Shown here: in pieces, positions 31,147 to 40,708 of the stretch | Position numbering within the stretch: position 1 is the first letter of the stretch | Layout: every line of letters starts with the position of its first letter | From: Seminavis robusta | Lineage: Eukaryota > Bacillariophyta > Bacillariophyceae > Naviculales > Naviculaceae | Reading direction: 5' to 3' | NCBI GenBank assembly: GCA_903772945.1 | Contig: CAICTM010000460.1 | Coordinates: 1 to 64,000, forward strand | Length of the DNA stretch: 64,000 nt | The notes under the pieces: generated by a model | What the model saw: only the letters and a program-made list of their open reading frames with translations | Databases searched by the model: none | What the model was told of the DNA's origin: nothing | Program-made: the position numbers and the translations under genes

Positions 31147-32503
31147 TTAGAAGAAAATGCCATCCTCTGCAGAATGGGTCTCGAAGTCATCAGGACGACC
31201 ATACTCTGGATGCTCATCGACGTTTTCCATGAGGGCAAACAGACTTCCCTTGGAGAGATTTCGGACCAGGTTCTTTACCTCGTCGTCGTGTCCATCAAGA
31301 GTTCGTTCCTTTTCACCACTGACGAGCTCTTCCCAGGCTTGGTGGCACTCTTTGATGACAGCCATGGTGTATTCTTTGTCCATGAAACGTTCCTGTAATC
31401 CAAACACATTTGGTGGTTTTCCGTCGGGGATCTTGTAGGTACGGTACCATTCTCGGATGGCGCCAAGCATACCTGGCATTTCCCGTTCCACATCGTCAAT
31501 ATCATTGAGGAAAGGGGCCCACTTATCTTCGGCGTCGATAACAACGACCTTCCAGTCACATTCACCTTCGTCAATCATACAAAGGATTCCAAGAATCTTC
31601 ACAGGGCGGATACCCTACGGTGAAATAATCACAAGCAATGCAATCACGGTAAGTTCCGGAATTCCTACAAGGAAGAGTTCTGTTGTCTGGCCGCGTTTTT
31701 TTAGTCAACTTACACCGCATGGGACAATCCTCGCTCCAATCTCACAGACATCAAGAGGATCATTGTCGCCTGCAAAGCCGGAGTGGAGAACAAACATGAG
31801 TTTTCTCAACCCGGGCAACAGCCAACTCCTGCAACTCTTTGGTGCTCACCTCTGCATCCGTCTGCATCAGGGTGGATAAAGGTGGGATCTTCCCAAGTCT
31901 GAGGGAAGCAGCCGTAGTTGAAGAAAATATCTCCCTTTTTGAACTGTTGGTAGGGACCAAAAACAAAACAAAATGGGTCAGCACGCGCATCCATGCTACA
32001 GGTACCATGAAGCTTTGAAAACCACAAACAACTCACTTCACGGAGCTTTCCTTTTTTGGTGTCCTGCTTGATGGGAGTTCCTTCCTCATCAGTGGCAATT
32101 TCGAACTTTTTCCTGTACAAACAAAACACAAATGCATGTATACGTTTAGAATTCATTCATGATATCGCATCCAATCACCACTGGCAATGCTTCTCCATGC
32201 AATAATGGCACCGATGAATCATCTGCTTTCGGCTTCGCACCTTGTGAACTTGGGGATTTCGCAGACAAAGTTAAAGCAGTTGGTGCTCTTCTTTGTGGTG
32301 TGGTCAATGTGGACCAGACTGATATCGTGCCAGAGGGAGACACGCTTGTCGGAGTCTTCGCCGTGAACAGCATGAAGACGGTACTCCACAGTGTCGTGGT
32401 CTCCTTTGTGTTCAAGACCAACGTCCTTGTCGGATCCAAAGGAGCTCTTGCGGCTCAAGGTGCCAGGGGCATCGTTGAGGGGTACCAAAACTTCTTCTGC
32501 CAT
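31147..32503 (-). CDS. Soluble inorganic pyrophosphatase (family I)
   Basis: Hydrolyses pyrophosphate to two phosphates, driving biosynthetic reactions; needs Mg2+. Five exons: 32503-32241, 32112-32037, 31943-31850, 31769-31714, 31614-31147; 318 residues. N-terminal HGEDSDKRVSLWHDISL is the eukaryotic signature; then EIPKFTRKKFEIATDEEG, GKLREFKKGDIFFNYGCFPQ, TWEDP, the metal-binding DNDPLDVCEIG and GIRPVKILGILCMIDEGE with the next conserved Asp/Lys region DWKVVVID. The exon junctions cut inside these motifs and rejoin them exactly. Length matches eukaryotic enzymes (about 290). No targeting peptide is visible, so cytosolic is most likely. It is divergent from the WD40 gene. Family certain. 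Confidence 0.96.
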
Positions 32504-32976
32504 TTTGTCGTCGGGTCTCTAGCTAGCTGCAATTATCGATTGGGAACAGGTTCAACTGTTTGAATATATGAGCCGAACAAAAATCCGCATCCGACGCACT
32601 TCGAGGCGGGAACATGGCACTCGTCAGACAAAGACACATACTGCGGCCATATGCTGGTTGCCTCAACACGTATGCCCAAAGTGTAAGACACAGCAACGTA
32701 AGCAATGCCAGGAAAAGGATTCTGTTGTCGTGGCATTGGAAGGCAAAATAGAATGAATCTGGGTGTCCCGTTTTCCTTCTACTGGAGTTCGATGACGTAC
32801 CTCAGCTGACGCGTTCCAAAAGAGGCAAATGAGCGAAATTTAATTTAAAAAAACAATGTTTTGCAGAGTAAACCCTCAACCCTACCAATATGGTCAGTCC
32901 CATCACTCTCACACGGCCCTCATCGACCAAACCTCGTTTCTTTCTCGATTCGTAGCGCTTCCAAAAGGCAAGGAAG
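32504..32976. promoter_or_regulatory. Divergent promoter region, pyrophosphatase and WD40 gene
   Basis: 473 bases between diverging start codons. A CTAGCTAGC patch lies just upstream of the pyrophosphatase start (near 32519), and an AATTTAATTTAAAAAAACAA A/T patch near 32837 could form a promoter element for the plus-strand gene. Confidence 0.4.
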
Positions 32977-34530
32977 ATGTTGCAACCTCAGCTCCATCTT
33001 GATGATACTACTAGTAATCGAAGGAACCATGACACGCCAGTATCCCAAACGAAGAATCGCCAAGGTGACGTTCCTTTGGATCCTTTGGTAACTCTGCAAA
33101 CTACAATGGACCATCAAACAGGGGCTGACACTCCCATGGGAGCTGCTGCCAGTCGATCGTCGGTTGCTTCCATTTGTTTTGTACCACAAATTCATAATGG
33201 TGATAACGAAGAACAGAACGAAGATGGTAACGATGACAGCAGTGCCGGCAGCAGTAGCAGCAGTGACAACGATGATGGTGGTTCCATTACGTTTCAGTGC
33301 TCCCGCATACTGCAATCTGAGAGCCTTGCCAAAAATGATCCTACACGAACGGCTCGACAGCAAGCGGCCGCTACATCACTGCTTATGGGACGATATTTGG
33401 CATCCTGCCATGCTAATGGGGACTGCATCTTGTGGGATTTGTCCAAGAGACAAGCAACTACTGCACATTTCATAAATGAAAGAGGACCTGGATGGTCCTT
33501 GCAGCGACTGGACGACAATCAACGCTTTCTCTATCAGACACGAGACTCAAGGGGGACCGTCTCTTTGCATCATTGGGAAGGTGGAAATAATGACAATAAT
33601 ATTGCCACCACTCTATCTTCCATTCCAACCCATTCACAAACTTTCTGCGCGGCGGCTCCCTGTCATTCCAATCCAAATTTGGTCGCCTTGCCCTCTGCTG
33701 ATGATGCCGTTGCCACCATTCGAGATTGGAGAATCAACCCAACCGCATCGCCCGTGGCAATCTTTCCAGGAGCGGGACTTGTTCCCAAGGAGCAAGATGA
33801 TGTCATGGCGATGGACCACGAAGGATACTTTGCCAGTCGTCGACGACATGGAATGTTATCCAGCCTCGCCTTTTCCGAGTCGACTATCATCTCAGCAGGC
33901 GATATTAGTCGACCCATTGTGGCATGTGGAATGGAATCGGGGACTGTGTTCTTTCATGATTTACGCATGTTGATGGATCATAAAGAAACAGCAACCTCCC
34001 TTGCTACTGTCAGCAGCATCAAGCTCTCCACTGATCCAGTACTGGCATTGGATATGACACCGTCTCATGGTCCACAAGCAAAAGGAGTCGTGGCAATTGC
34101 GGGCATGGCAGGGGAAAGTATGGGACAGCAAGAGCTACCGGAAGAAGAGCAAGGGACAGTGGCCATTCTCAAAGCCACTATTGGGTCTTCTGCTGGTGAC
34201 AAAAACAACAACAATAGTATTCAAGTGCGTGTCCGGTCAAGGATCCCTACTTGTCGTACAGGTAAACCCGGAATCAACCGCCTTCGATTTCAACCAGGTG
34301 GTGGACGACTGTTTGCCGTGGCAGGATGGGATCAACGGTTACGAATCATGGATCGAGCTGCCATCAACAGCCGCGACAAGTCACATCTCAAGGCCATTTT
34401 ACGAGGACATGACAACAGCGTGTCCACAATGGATTGGGCACCCGACAGCAACCAGTCTGGATTGTGTGCCACGGGAGCGGCCGATGGGAAAATTCACATC
34501 TGGAGGTGTTTTTCAAAGGCAAAAGAATAA
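32977..34530 (+). CDS. WD40-repeat protein, Asa1/GNB1L-like
   Basis: An intronless 517-residue beta-propeller. The first 110 residues contain an acidic Asn/Ser/Asp tract. WD-type blades are visible: LASCHANGDCILWDLSKRQ, IVACGMESGTVFFHDLRM, FAVAGWDQRLRIMDR, GHDNSVSTMDWAPDSNQSG, and CATGAADGKIHIWR at the end. The combination of GINRLRF(Q)PGGG, a GWDQRLR block and a closing GH...ATG.ADG.I..W blade resembles GNB1L and yeast Asa1, co-factors of the TTT-ASTRA complex that matures PI3K-like kinases. The resemblance is by pattern only; it could be another 7-blade protein. Poly-Asn and acidic inserts lengthen several loops. Downstream it converges on the TauE/SafE gene. Confidence 0.7.
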   Translation: MLQPQLHLDDTTSNRRNHDTPVSQTKNRQGDVPLDPLVTLQTTMDHQTGADTPMGAAASRSSVASICFVPQIHNGDNEEQNEDGNDDSSAGSSSSSDNDDGGSITFQCSRILQSESLAKNDPTRTARQQAAATSLLMGRYLASCHANGDCILWDLSKRQATTAHFINERGPGWSLQRLDDNQRFLYQTRDSRGTVSLHHWEGGNNDNNIATTLSSIPTHSQTFCAAAPCHSNPNLVALPSADDAVATIRDWRINPTASPVAIFPGAGLVPKEQDDVMAMDHEGYFASRRRHGMLSSLAFSESTIISAGDISRPIVACGMESGTVFFHDLRMLMDHKETATSLATVSSIKLSTDPVLALDMTPSHGPQAKGVVAIAGMAGESMGQQELPEEEQGTVAILKATIGSSAGDKNNNNSIQVRVRSRIPTCRTGKPGINRLRFQPGGGRLFAVAGWDQRLRIMDRAAINSRDKSHLKAILRGHDNSVSTMDWAPDSNQSGLCATGAADGKIHIWRCFSKAKE

Positions 34531-34675
34531 TTTCGTATGATACTACTTTAGCCGTGTCTGCCGAAGTTACAAGTGGCACAACCAGGCAATGTTTCCCGCG
34601 CCTTGGTAGAGTATGGACAAGCCTATTGCAATTCACTAGCAATAAGACTAAGTAGAGCACAGTCACCAAATAGCA

Positions 34676-36880
34676 CTAGATCCGATACCCCTCACAGAGA
34701 CCCTCTGGATAATCAACGTCATCAAAGGCGTATACTCGAAAGACATAGTCAATAGTCATGAGCAAAGAAGAGACCAAAATCACACCACCAATGCAAAAGG
34801 CAATGTAGGAGTTGCGTTCAAAGTTGCGTCCGTTGGCACTCTTGGCTTGACGAGCTTGACGCATCACCTTGTTTCCAAACAGGGAAGCAAAGAAACCAAC
34901 CACAAAGCAAACAATGGCATAGTCGTACAGAATCAGGCCAAAGACCAGGTAGGAACTTGCGGATGCAAAGCTGGTAAACAGAATCATGGCACTGGAAGTG
35001 GCACTCACAACTGCTGGATGAACTCCCATCGCAAGCATGAGTGGGACTGTTACCATGCCACCACCAATACCAAAAAGCCCAGCGAAGGTCCCCGCACAGA
35101 TGAAGAGTGCTGGATATATAATGGCACTGCGAGCGTCCCATTTTATATCTCCATGAACATAGTCGAAGCGAACAATTTCCTTCATCTCATGGCGATTGAC
35201 AAGATAGGTCTGAGCGGCCCAAGCTGAAGATACCAGGAATGCCACCATGATCACTTGAACGACCCAAAAAGCAACCGAACCACAGCGGATACCCCAAGGG
35301 CTGGGAAAGGCCCCTCCTCCAATCATAATATTAAGAAACATTAGAATGGAAAACATGAGACACAAAGCAATGATTTTCGATCGGGGAGTGAACTTTTCCT
35401 CTTCCAACAATCCTGATCGAAGTGTGATAAAATCTGGATTCAAAATGAGAATTTGTTGCCGTTCTTCCACGCCCATTTTGCGTGGAGTGGATCCTTCAGA
35501 CTGTGTCTTTTGCAACTTCAAATCATCATCTTCAAACGACGTATCGGGGTCAATTGTTGTGACATCATGATTCTCGCAAGTCATGTTGCTAAAGCAATCA
35601 TCATCTGTCCGTACAGCATGTGCAAAGGTAGGAGGTGTGACGACACCAGCCGTTGGACTAAGAGAGGGAGATCTAGGTGAGAAGTACGGTTCGCCTGCCA
35701 TGGTGAGGTCTCGGGATGATTTGGCAACAGTTGGAAGCGGTACAATGCGCGGTCTTGAAGGCGGTGGAGGAACATGAACATGATGATGTACTTCTGATAA
35801 GTGGTGCACTGCTCGCAGTTTCTGAATGTATCTGGTTTCAGCATCATGCATTCGTTTTGCTTTAGCCAAGGTTGAATGGGCTGACACACTCAGGAGCAAC
35901 ACCAGAATCACAATCAGAACCTTTTCGCTCAGTATACGGTGCAACAATGTCCCCATCAAAGCTCCGATCAAAGTCAAGGGCTCTGTAACCAAGACAAGGT
36001 CCCAGTCAATAATGGGTCGATCAGCGAGGGGGTGTCTTCGCCTTGCATTGACCGTAGTGCTGGCCACTGACCCACCGAGCACTGTAACGGCTCCTAGAGG
36101 AATGGCGATTTTGGGGGCGAGACCAGCCACAAGAATGTACACTGGTACAACAATACCACCTCCACCAATACCACCAGATGCACCAAGAGTAAGACCACAA
36201 GATGCCAGCACATAGGCTGCTACGTCTCGAGAGCTTAGGGGGAAGAGTCGAGGCGGACCTGGATCCTCCTGGAATGCATAAAAATCGTCGTCAATGTAGA
36301 CAGGAGGATAGGTTTGCATGATCTCCTCTTCTTCCTCCTCTTCTACTTGATCGTCTGCAACCGCGTAGTAGTCGTCCTGGTTCCTGCCTCCATTGTCGTC
36401 ATTATAAAGGTCATCCCCACCTTCTTGGTTGTTGTCTTTGTTGTCCTCGTCGTTATTATCCTCCTCTTCGTCATCTCTTTCATTTTCCTCCTCCTCCTCC
36501 TCCATTTGATCTTCTTCCTCTTCGCCTTCCTCGAGCCGACGCTTTCTTCTTTGTTTCTTCTTCTTAATGGCTGACACAGTTTGATTAAGGTGTTGAGATG
36601 CGGGTCGACTTTTACTTCTACTTCTACTACATGGCGTCTGTCTCAGCCATATTGCCAACTTTGATTGAGGAGCTTGGTTCTCGACAGCTACCACAACCAA
36701 AAGAGCCAAAACAAGGACGGTAGAGAGAGCAGAGAGAGCTATTCCAGTTCGTTTTGTGGATTGCCTGGGTCGTTTGAAGACTGTGCGGGGTTGTTGATGG
36801 GTATCGGTATCGGTATCTACACTTGTGGCGCGGGCAGTACTGACGGCAGCAGATGCTGTAGATGAGGACGGATCCACCAT
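34676..36880 (-). CDS. TauE/SafE-family transporter with long acidic domain
   Basis: A putative anion/sulfite or organosulfonate exporter of the TauE/SafE family; 734 residues, no intron. A first hydrophobic segment lies at about 44-66 (TGIALSALSTVLVLALLVVV). Residues 105-200 are a Lys/Arg patch followed by one of the longest Glu/Asp runs in the window. Two inverted half-transporters follow: first GASGGIGGGGIVVPVYILVA with LGAVTVLGGSVASTTVNARR, and second, after a loop of 160 residues, FAGLFGIGGGMVTVPLMLAM with VSATSSAMILFTSFASASSY. Both carry the Gly-rich GIGGG(G/M) motif followed by VPV/VPL seen in the family. Total hydrophobic segments are about eight to nine. Substrate is unknown. The protein is much longer than bacterial members (about 250). 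Resembles plant and protist relatives with similar two-half arrangement. Confidence 0.88.
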   Translation of the reverse strand: MVDPSSSTASAAVSTARATSVDTDTDTHQQPRTVFKRPRQSTKRTGIALSALSTVLVLALLVVVAVENQAPQSKLAIWLRQTPCSRSRSKSRPASQHLNQTVSAIKKKKQRRKRRLEEGEEEEDQMEEEEEENERDDEEEDNNDEDNKDNNQEGGDDLYNDDNGGRNQDDYYAVADDQVEEEEEEEIMQTYPPVYIDDDFYAFQEDPGPPRLFPLSSRDVAAYVLASCGLTLGASGGIGGGGIVVPVYILVAGLAPKIAIPLGAVTVLGGSVASTTVNARRRHPLADRPIIDWDLVLVTEPLTLIGALMGTLLHRILSEKVLIVILVLLLSVSAHSTLAKAKRMHDAETRYIQKLRAVHHLSEVHHHVHVPPPPSRPRIVPLPTVAKSSRDLTMAGEPYFSPRSPSLSPTAGVVTPPTFAHAVRTDDDCFSNMTCENHDVTTIDPDTSFEDDDLKLQKTQSEGSTPRKMGVEERQQILILNPDFITLRSGLLEEEKFTPRSKIIALCLMFSILMFLNIMIGGGAFPSPWGIRCGSVAFWVVQVIMVAFLVSSAWAAQTYLVNRHEMKEIVRFDYVHGDIKWDARSAIIYPALFICAGTFAGLFGIGGGMVTVPLMLAMGVHPAVVSATSSAMILFTSFASASSYLVFGLILYDYAIVCFVVGFFASLFGNKVMRQARQAKSANGRNFERNSYIAFCIGGVILVSSLLMTIDYVFRVYAFDDVDYPEGLCEGYRI

Positions 36881-37861
36881 GACAAAATTCCTTCAGATAC
36901 AACACAGCGTAGCTATCCAGACAACAAAGAGAGCAAATTATCGTGTTCACAGGAGCAAGGAGCCGCAAGAGCGTATGTATTGTTGTCAATGTCAACTTGC
37001 AAAAAAAACTTGTTTCGATTTGCCTTTTCCCGGAATGCAAAGAGCGGTTTGGGTGGCCGATACATCGGCACCAATGTGACAACGGCGAGGATGCCTGTCC
37101 GCTTGGCATGCTCTCTTTGTTGAAGTCACAAACTGGACAGAAACGCATTGAAATCTCTCGACTGAGGGGTCAGCAAGGTACCGGTATGATTGTATGATCC
37201 TCCTTGCATAGCTAGCTATATACCGGTACCGGTACCGGTAGCACTCTATCCTGTCATACGGGTACCGATGGAAGTGAAGCTATCTTGGTCTACTGGTAGC
37301 TAGCTAGACTACAACTGAATGTGTGCAATGATCCAAGCTATGCCGGTACCAATAGGGTTGATGAGTGACTGGGATTAACCAAGCACCATCACCAACTCAT
37401 TGTCATACCGGTACCTCCAACTGGCTGCTGATTGAAAAGGGCTATGGTACGGTAGAGTGGTCCATTTGCAGTACCGGTATTAATATGTCACGGAGCACCT
37501 ACAGGTACCGATACTGTATGCAGGCTGTTGTGTACCGGTATAGTTCCAGCCCCTGCGCAGTCCACCTATTGCACTTCTTCAAAAGGATCAATTGCAAAGC
37601 CTCAGGATACTGGTTGGAGCAAGGTGGCTGTATCACTCCTAGGTACCGGTACGCTTTTAAAGGACAAGAGCCCATTGTTCAGGTTGCTTGGTTGCTTAGT
37701 TGACTAGCTGGTGTTGAATCCAAAACGCTTGCTCAAGGAAGCTCTACTAGTACGCTAGCTATGAACGTTTCTTTCCTAGCGGTACGTAGGGGAAAGACAA
37801 AATGAAACCCACGCGTAGGTACTTTGGTAAAGTACCGTATCAACACCTAACTAAAACCTTT

Positions 37862-37896
37862 TGCGACGATACCCTTGAATCAAGGGTATCGTCGCA
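37862..37896. repeat. Near-perfect 35-base palindrome
   Basis: TGCGACGATACCCTTGA (37862-37878) is followed by a single A and then its exact reverse complement TCAAGGGTATCGTCGCA (37880-37896). With 17-base arms and a 1-base centre it could extrude as a cruciform or act as a two-fold protein-binding site. No coding frame uses it. Confidence 0.95.
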
Positions 37897-38477
37897 GACA
37901 CTACTCGTACTCTGGCGTGGGCCTGTCTAATGATACCACTACTACCCGCTAGCTAGGAAACTTTTGTTATTCCAGAATTACCAGGCAGCCAGGAGCTGCT
38001 CGCCATCGTCTATAGTTTTGGGTGAACACTGTTCCGTCCGAGCAACATGAACCAAGCTCCAGTCTCAACAGTACGGTCCAGTAGCGGTAGGGTTACTAAG
38101 TCGTACTGAGTAATTTGTTTTCGAGACGTGCCAAAAGTGGCGGAACATTGAGCGTGGCGGCAGCCCCATTTTCAGCGACGACGAAACTAAATGGGGATCG
38201 CTCCCAAAAAAGACGAACATTCCCGTGCCTAACAAGAGCGATGGACCTTGCAGTTCGGAACGGATTGCTCATTCATTGCGTCCGAAATCCAGCTCTCGGA
38301 TCTATCGCTTGGTTTTTCTATCGCCACCTGTGTCAATCAGAAAAGGTTTGCTTTCAAGGAATGGACTTGCATTGATCCCACCAACAATTGAATCAATTCG
38401 AGAGGAACGCGGCGGTTTGAGAACGGGTTCTATCTGCGGCAGTGGCTACTGCGTCAATTCAATCAAGTGTCTACATC

Positions 38478-38798
38478 ATGGCGTCAGTTGACGATGAAAT
38501 ATCTACTATGAACATCAATGAATCGGTGGCGGAGGAAACCAAAACAAGAAGATCCGCTTTACTGAGGGGATTCAACAAGGCGCTCACGGCTGTGACTGTT
38601 TGTGGCACGGGAGGAAACGAATTTTATGGAGGTGAAACATCTTGCATCTGCCCCTCTGCAGCAGCAGACTTGGCAAAGGCAGCCGACCAAGAAGCTCAAA
38701 AGATCATGAATCTGCTGGCACAGCGAATGACAGTGAGCAAGGCCATTATCGATGACGTTGAAGTACTCACCATGCTAATAGAACGATTGTTCGCATAG
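38478..38798 (+). CDS. Hypothetical small protein (106 residues)
   Basis: An open frame from an ATG at 38478. Composition is protein-like: acidic start (DDEISTMNINESVAEETK), a central segment with four Cys/Gly clusters (VCGTGGNEFYGGETSCICPS), and a helical end (AADLAKAADQEAQKIMNLLA and ADDVEVL-like). No known family is recognised. It stands alone in a gene-poor stretch and might be a gene fragment or chance frame. A GTG-extended frame to 38442 is not preferred. Confidence 0.3.
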   Translation: MASVDDEISTMNINESVAEETKTRRSALLRGFNKALTAVTVCGTGGNEFYGGETSCICPSAAADLAKAADQEAQKIMNLLAQRMTVSKAIIDDVEVLTMLIERLFA

Positions 38799-39258
38799 TT
38801 CGTGAAGACAAGTATTGTTTTTCTAATCCGGGTGAGTGTCACACTGACTTCATTCAGAGGTGCGAAGAAAGCAGCTTGCATTGAATGACCAACAAGGGCA
38901 CGAGCATGACGCTGTTCGGGGATGTCTTATCTTAGAGGGAGGGCATAGACCGCACAACGCATGCACAAGTAGGGAGCCTCGACAAATGGAGTGGCTGCAA
39001 AGGCGAGCAGGGGACTGCAGCCAGTATCACCATTCCATTCTCGGCGGATACATTTCTAATCAACTACATAGATGTTGATTTGTAAACCAGTCACACAACT
39101 TGGTTGTATGTTTTGCTATGTACAGAACCCGAAAATGATTCGATTCAATTCAATTCCTCCTCTAAAAAACCTTTTCATATGATGCACCGTAACATACGGG
39201 TACGGTACCGTACTCTAGAGGGGCGAACAGCATTTTAAGATAACAAACTCTGTTCATT

Positions 39259-39326
39259 AAATGCCAGTCTATGCCCAAGGTGTGAACCCAGGAGCTTCTG
39301 CCTTGAACAACCCTCTTCCTAGCCCT
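39259..39326. repeat. Dispersed duplication, copy 1
   Basis: About 70 bases shared with 39875-39945. Common words are AATGCCAG, TATGCCCAA, GGTGTGAACCCAGGAGCTTC, TGCCTTGAACAACC and CCTAGCCC; copy 2 carries a 4-base insertion. The two copies are in direct orientation about 615 bases apart. Confidence 0.9.
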
Positions 39327-39874
39327 GAGACTCTCAGGACCCAACTCGGCTTCGACACGGCCACAAAAAGGGCTCCTCCTCCGCCTACCGCTTCGTCTTC
39401 CCACATCGGCAAGCGGCAACGTTTCGCTGTAGTCAGCATTCGGGTGGGACTGCCTCCGGCGCCAGTGCGCCTGCTGCCAATGCTGGTATCGGTATGGCAA
39501 CTACCCGAAGCCGGCTCCTCACTTTTCTGAGAGCGCCGACACCCAATGGAGTTTTCGACTGCGAGTCTTAGGGTTCCAACACAGTTCCTGCCAAGCCACT
39601 GCTAGCTGCCATGGACAAAGTGGGTGACATCAAAGAGCACGAATTAGACCAAACACCGCTGATAGCCGATATATCTCGAGTGTCACACGAATATGCGCAC
39701 AAGCTTCCAGGCGTTGCGGTTGCTAGAGGCACAGAACAATGCTATGCAAGTGATACAAGATGGTGGATGCTGGTACGGGGAAACAGGCTCAAGTGACTCA
39801 GCCTTGGCAGCTACTAGTACATGTCAACACTACAGCACAATGTAATGGGAACATGTATGATAGACCTTCACAAG

Positions 39875-39945
39875 AAATGCCAGCATATGCCCAAGCAAGG
39901 TGTGAACCCAGGAGCTTCTGCCTTGAACAACCGTCGTCCTAGCCC
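39875..39945. repeat. Dispersed duplication, copy 2
   Basis: Partner of 39259-39326. It ends at AGCCCGGGGTAAGTAA, where similarity stops. A further weak echo (ACATGTATG.AGACC) occurs just before this copy at about 39851 and again near 40370. Confidence 0.85.
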
Positions 39946-40708
39946 GGGGTAAGTAATCGTCTGCACTCTTAGTTCCAAGAGGTCCTCTTGATAGTTTCAC
40001 GGCTAAACTCAAGTATCGTTTGCTCTTCATGCGATGCAGTCCAGAAGAACCCAATTCGAGGGATCAGTGGTCACAGATTCGGTGAATGTCCCATGGCCGC
40101 GTTCATACATTGCGGCTCCTCTAGGCGGAGTAGGTGCCAACAACAGTGGTACCGGTACGGCTCCTCTTCCCTTCTTTTTCGGAGCTGACACTGCCGCGAC
40201 ATCCAATATGCTGCTCGGAACAGCGACAAGCGTCACACCACGTCCGTGCAATCCGAGGAGAATGATCATGAGAAGATAACGGTGCCTCGTCGAAAGCTAT
40301 GGATCCAATAGTGTAACCATCACCGGTAGTAAAACTAGAGCACCAGGTAGTAAGCTTTTAACCATCCTGACATGTATGGCAGACCGTGCACGACATTGTT
40401 CCTTCAGGCTTCAGAAGCCACTGTCGCTCCATCAAGAAACTCCTTCTCAGCACGATTGCCATGCCAGCCCACCCTCACTCCCATCCCCTTGAGCCACACT
40501 CGCGCGTGTCATTGGTCTACTGAACTAGGCCTTAGGAAGAAGGGGAATCCATATGTATGTACTCGCCATGTACCGGTAGCCATTGCCGGCCGTATGGAAG
40601 GGAGAAGTCGGTGATCCAGTCGGTGCTTCCCATCGGACATGGACATGTTGGCCAACCGACAAGCCCACAACCAAGGAGACTATCCTCAGTAGTTGGTCTC
40701 TTTCGTTC

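Larger units (their letters stand above)
36881..40708. other. Gene-poor stretch rich in short palindromes
   Basis: Nearly 4 kb with only one weak gene candidate (38478-38798). TACCGGTA and GTACCGGTAC words occur about a dozen times between 37180 and 37650 and again near 40150 and 40570; a GATACCGGTACCGGTACCGG-like array sits near 37221. It also holds the 35-base palindrome at 37862 and a dispersed duplication (39259-39326 and 39875-39945). Confidence 0.55.

Noticed and set aside
36314-36574. Very hydrophobic 86-residue frame that looks like a membrane protein
   Set aside because: It is the reverse strand of the Glu/Asp-coding tract in the TauE/SafE gene; acidic codons read backwards give Leu, Phe and Val.
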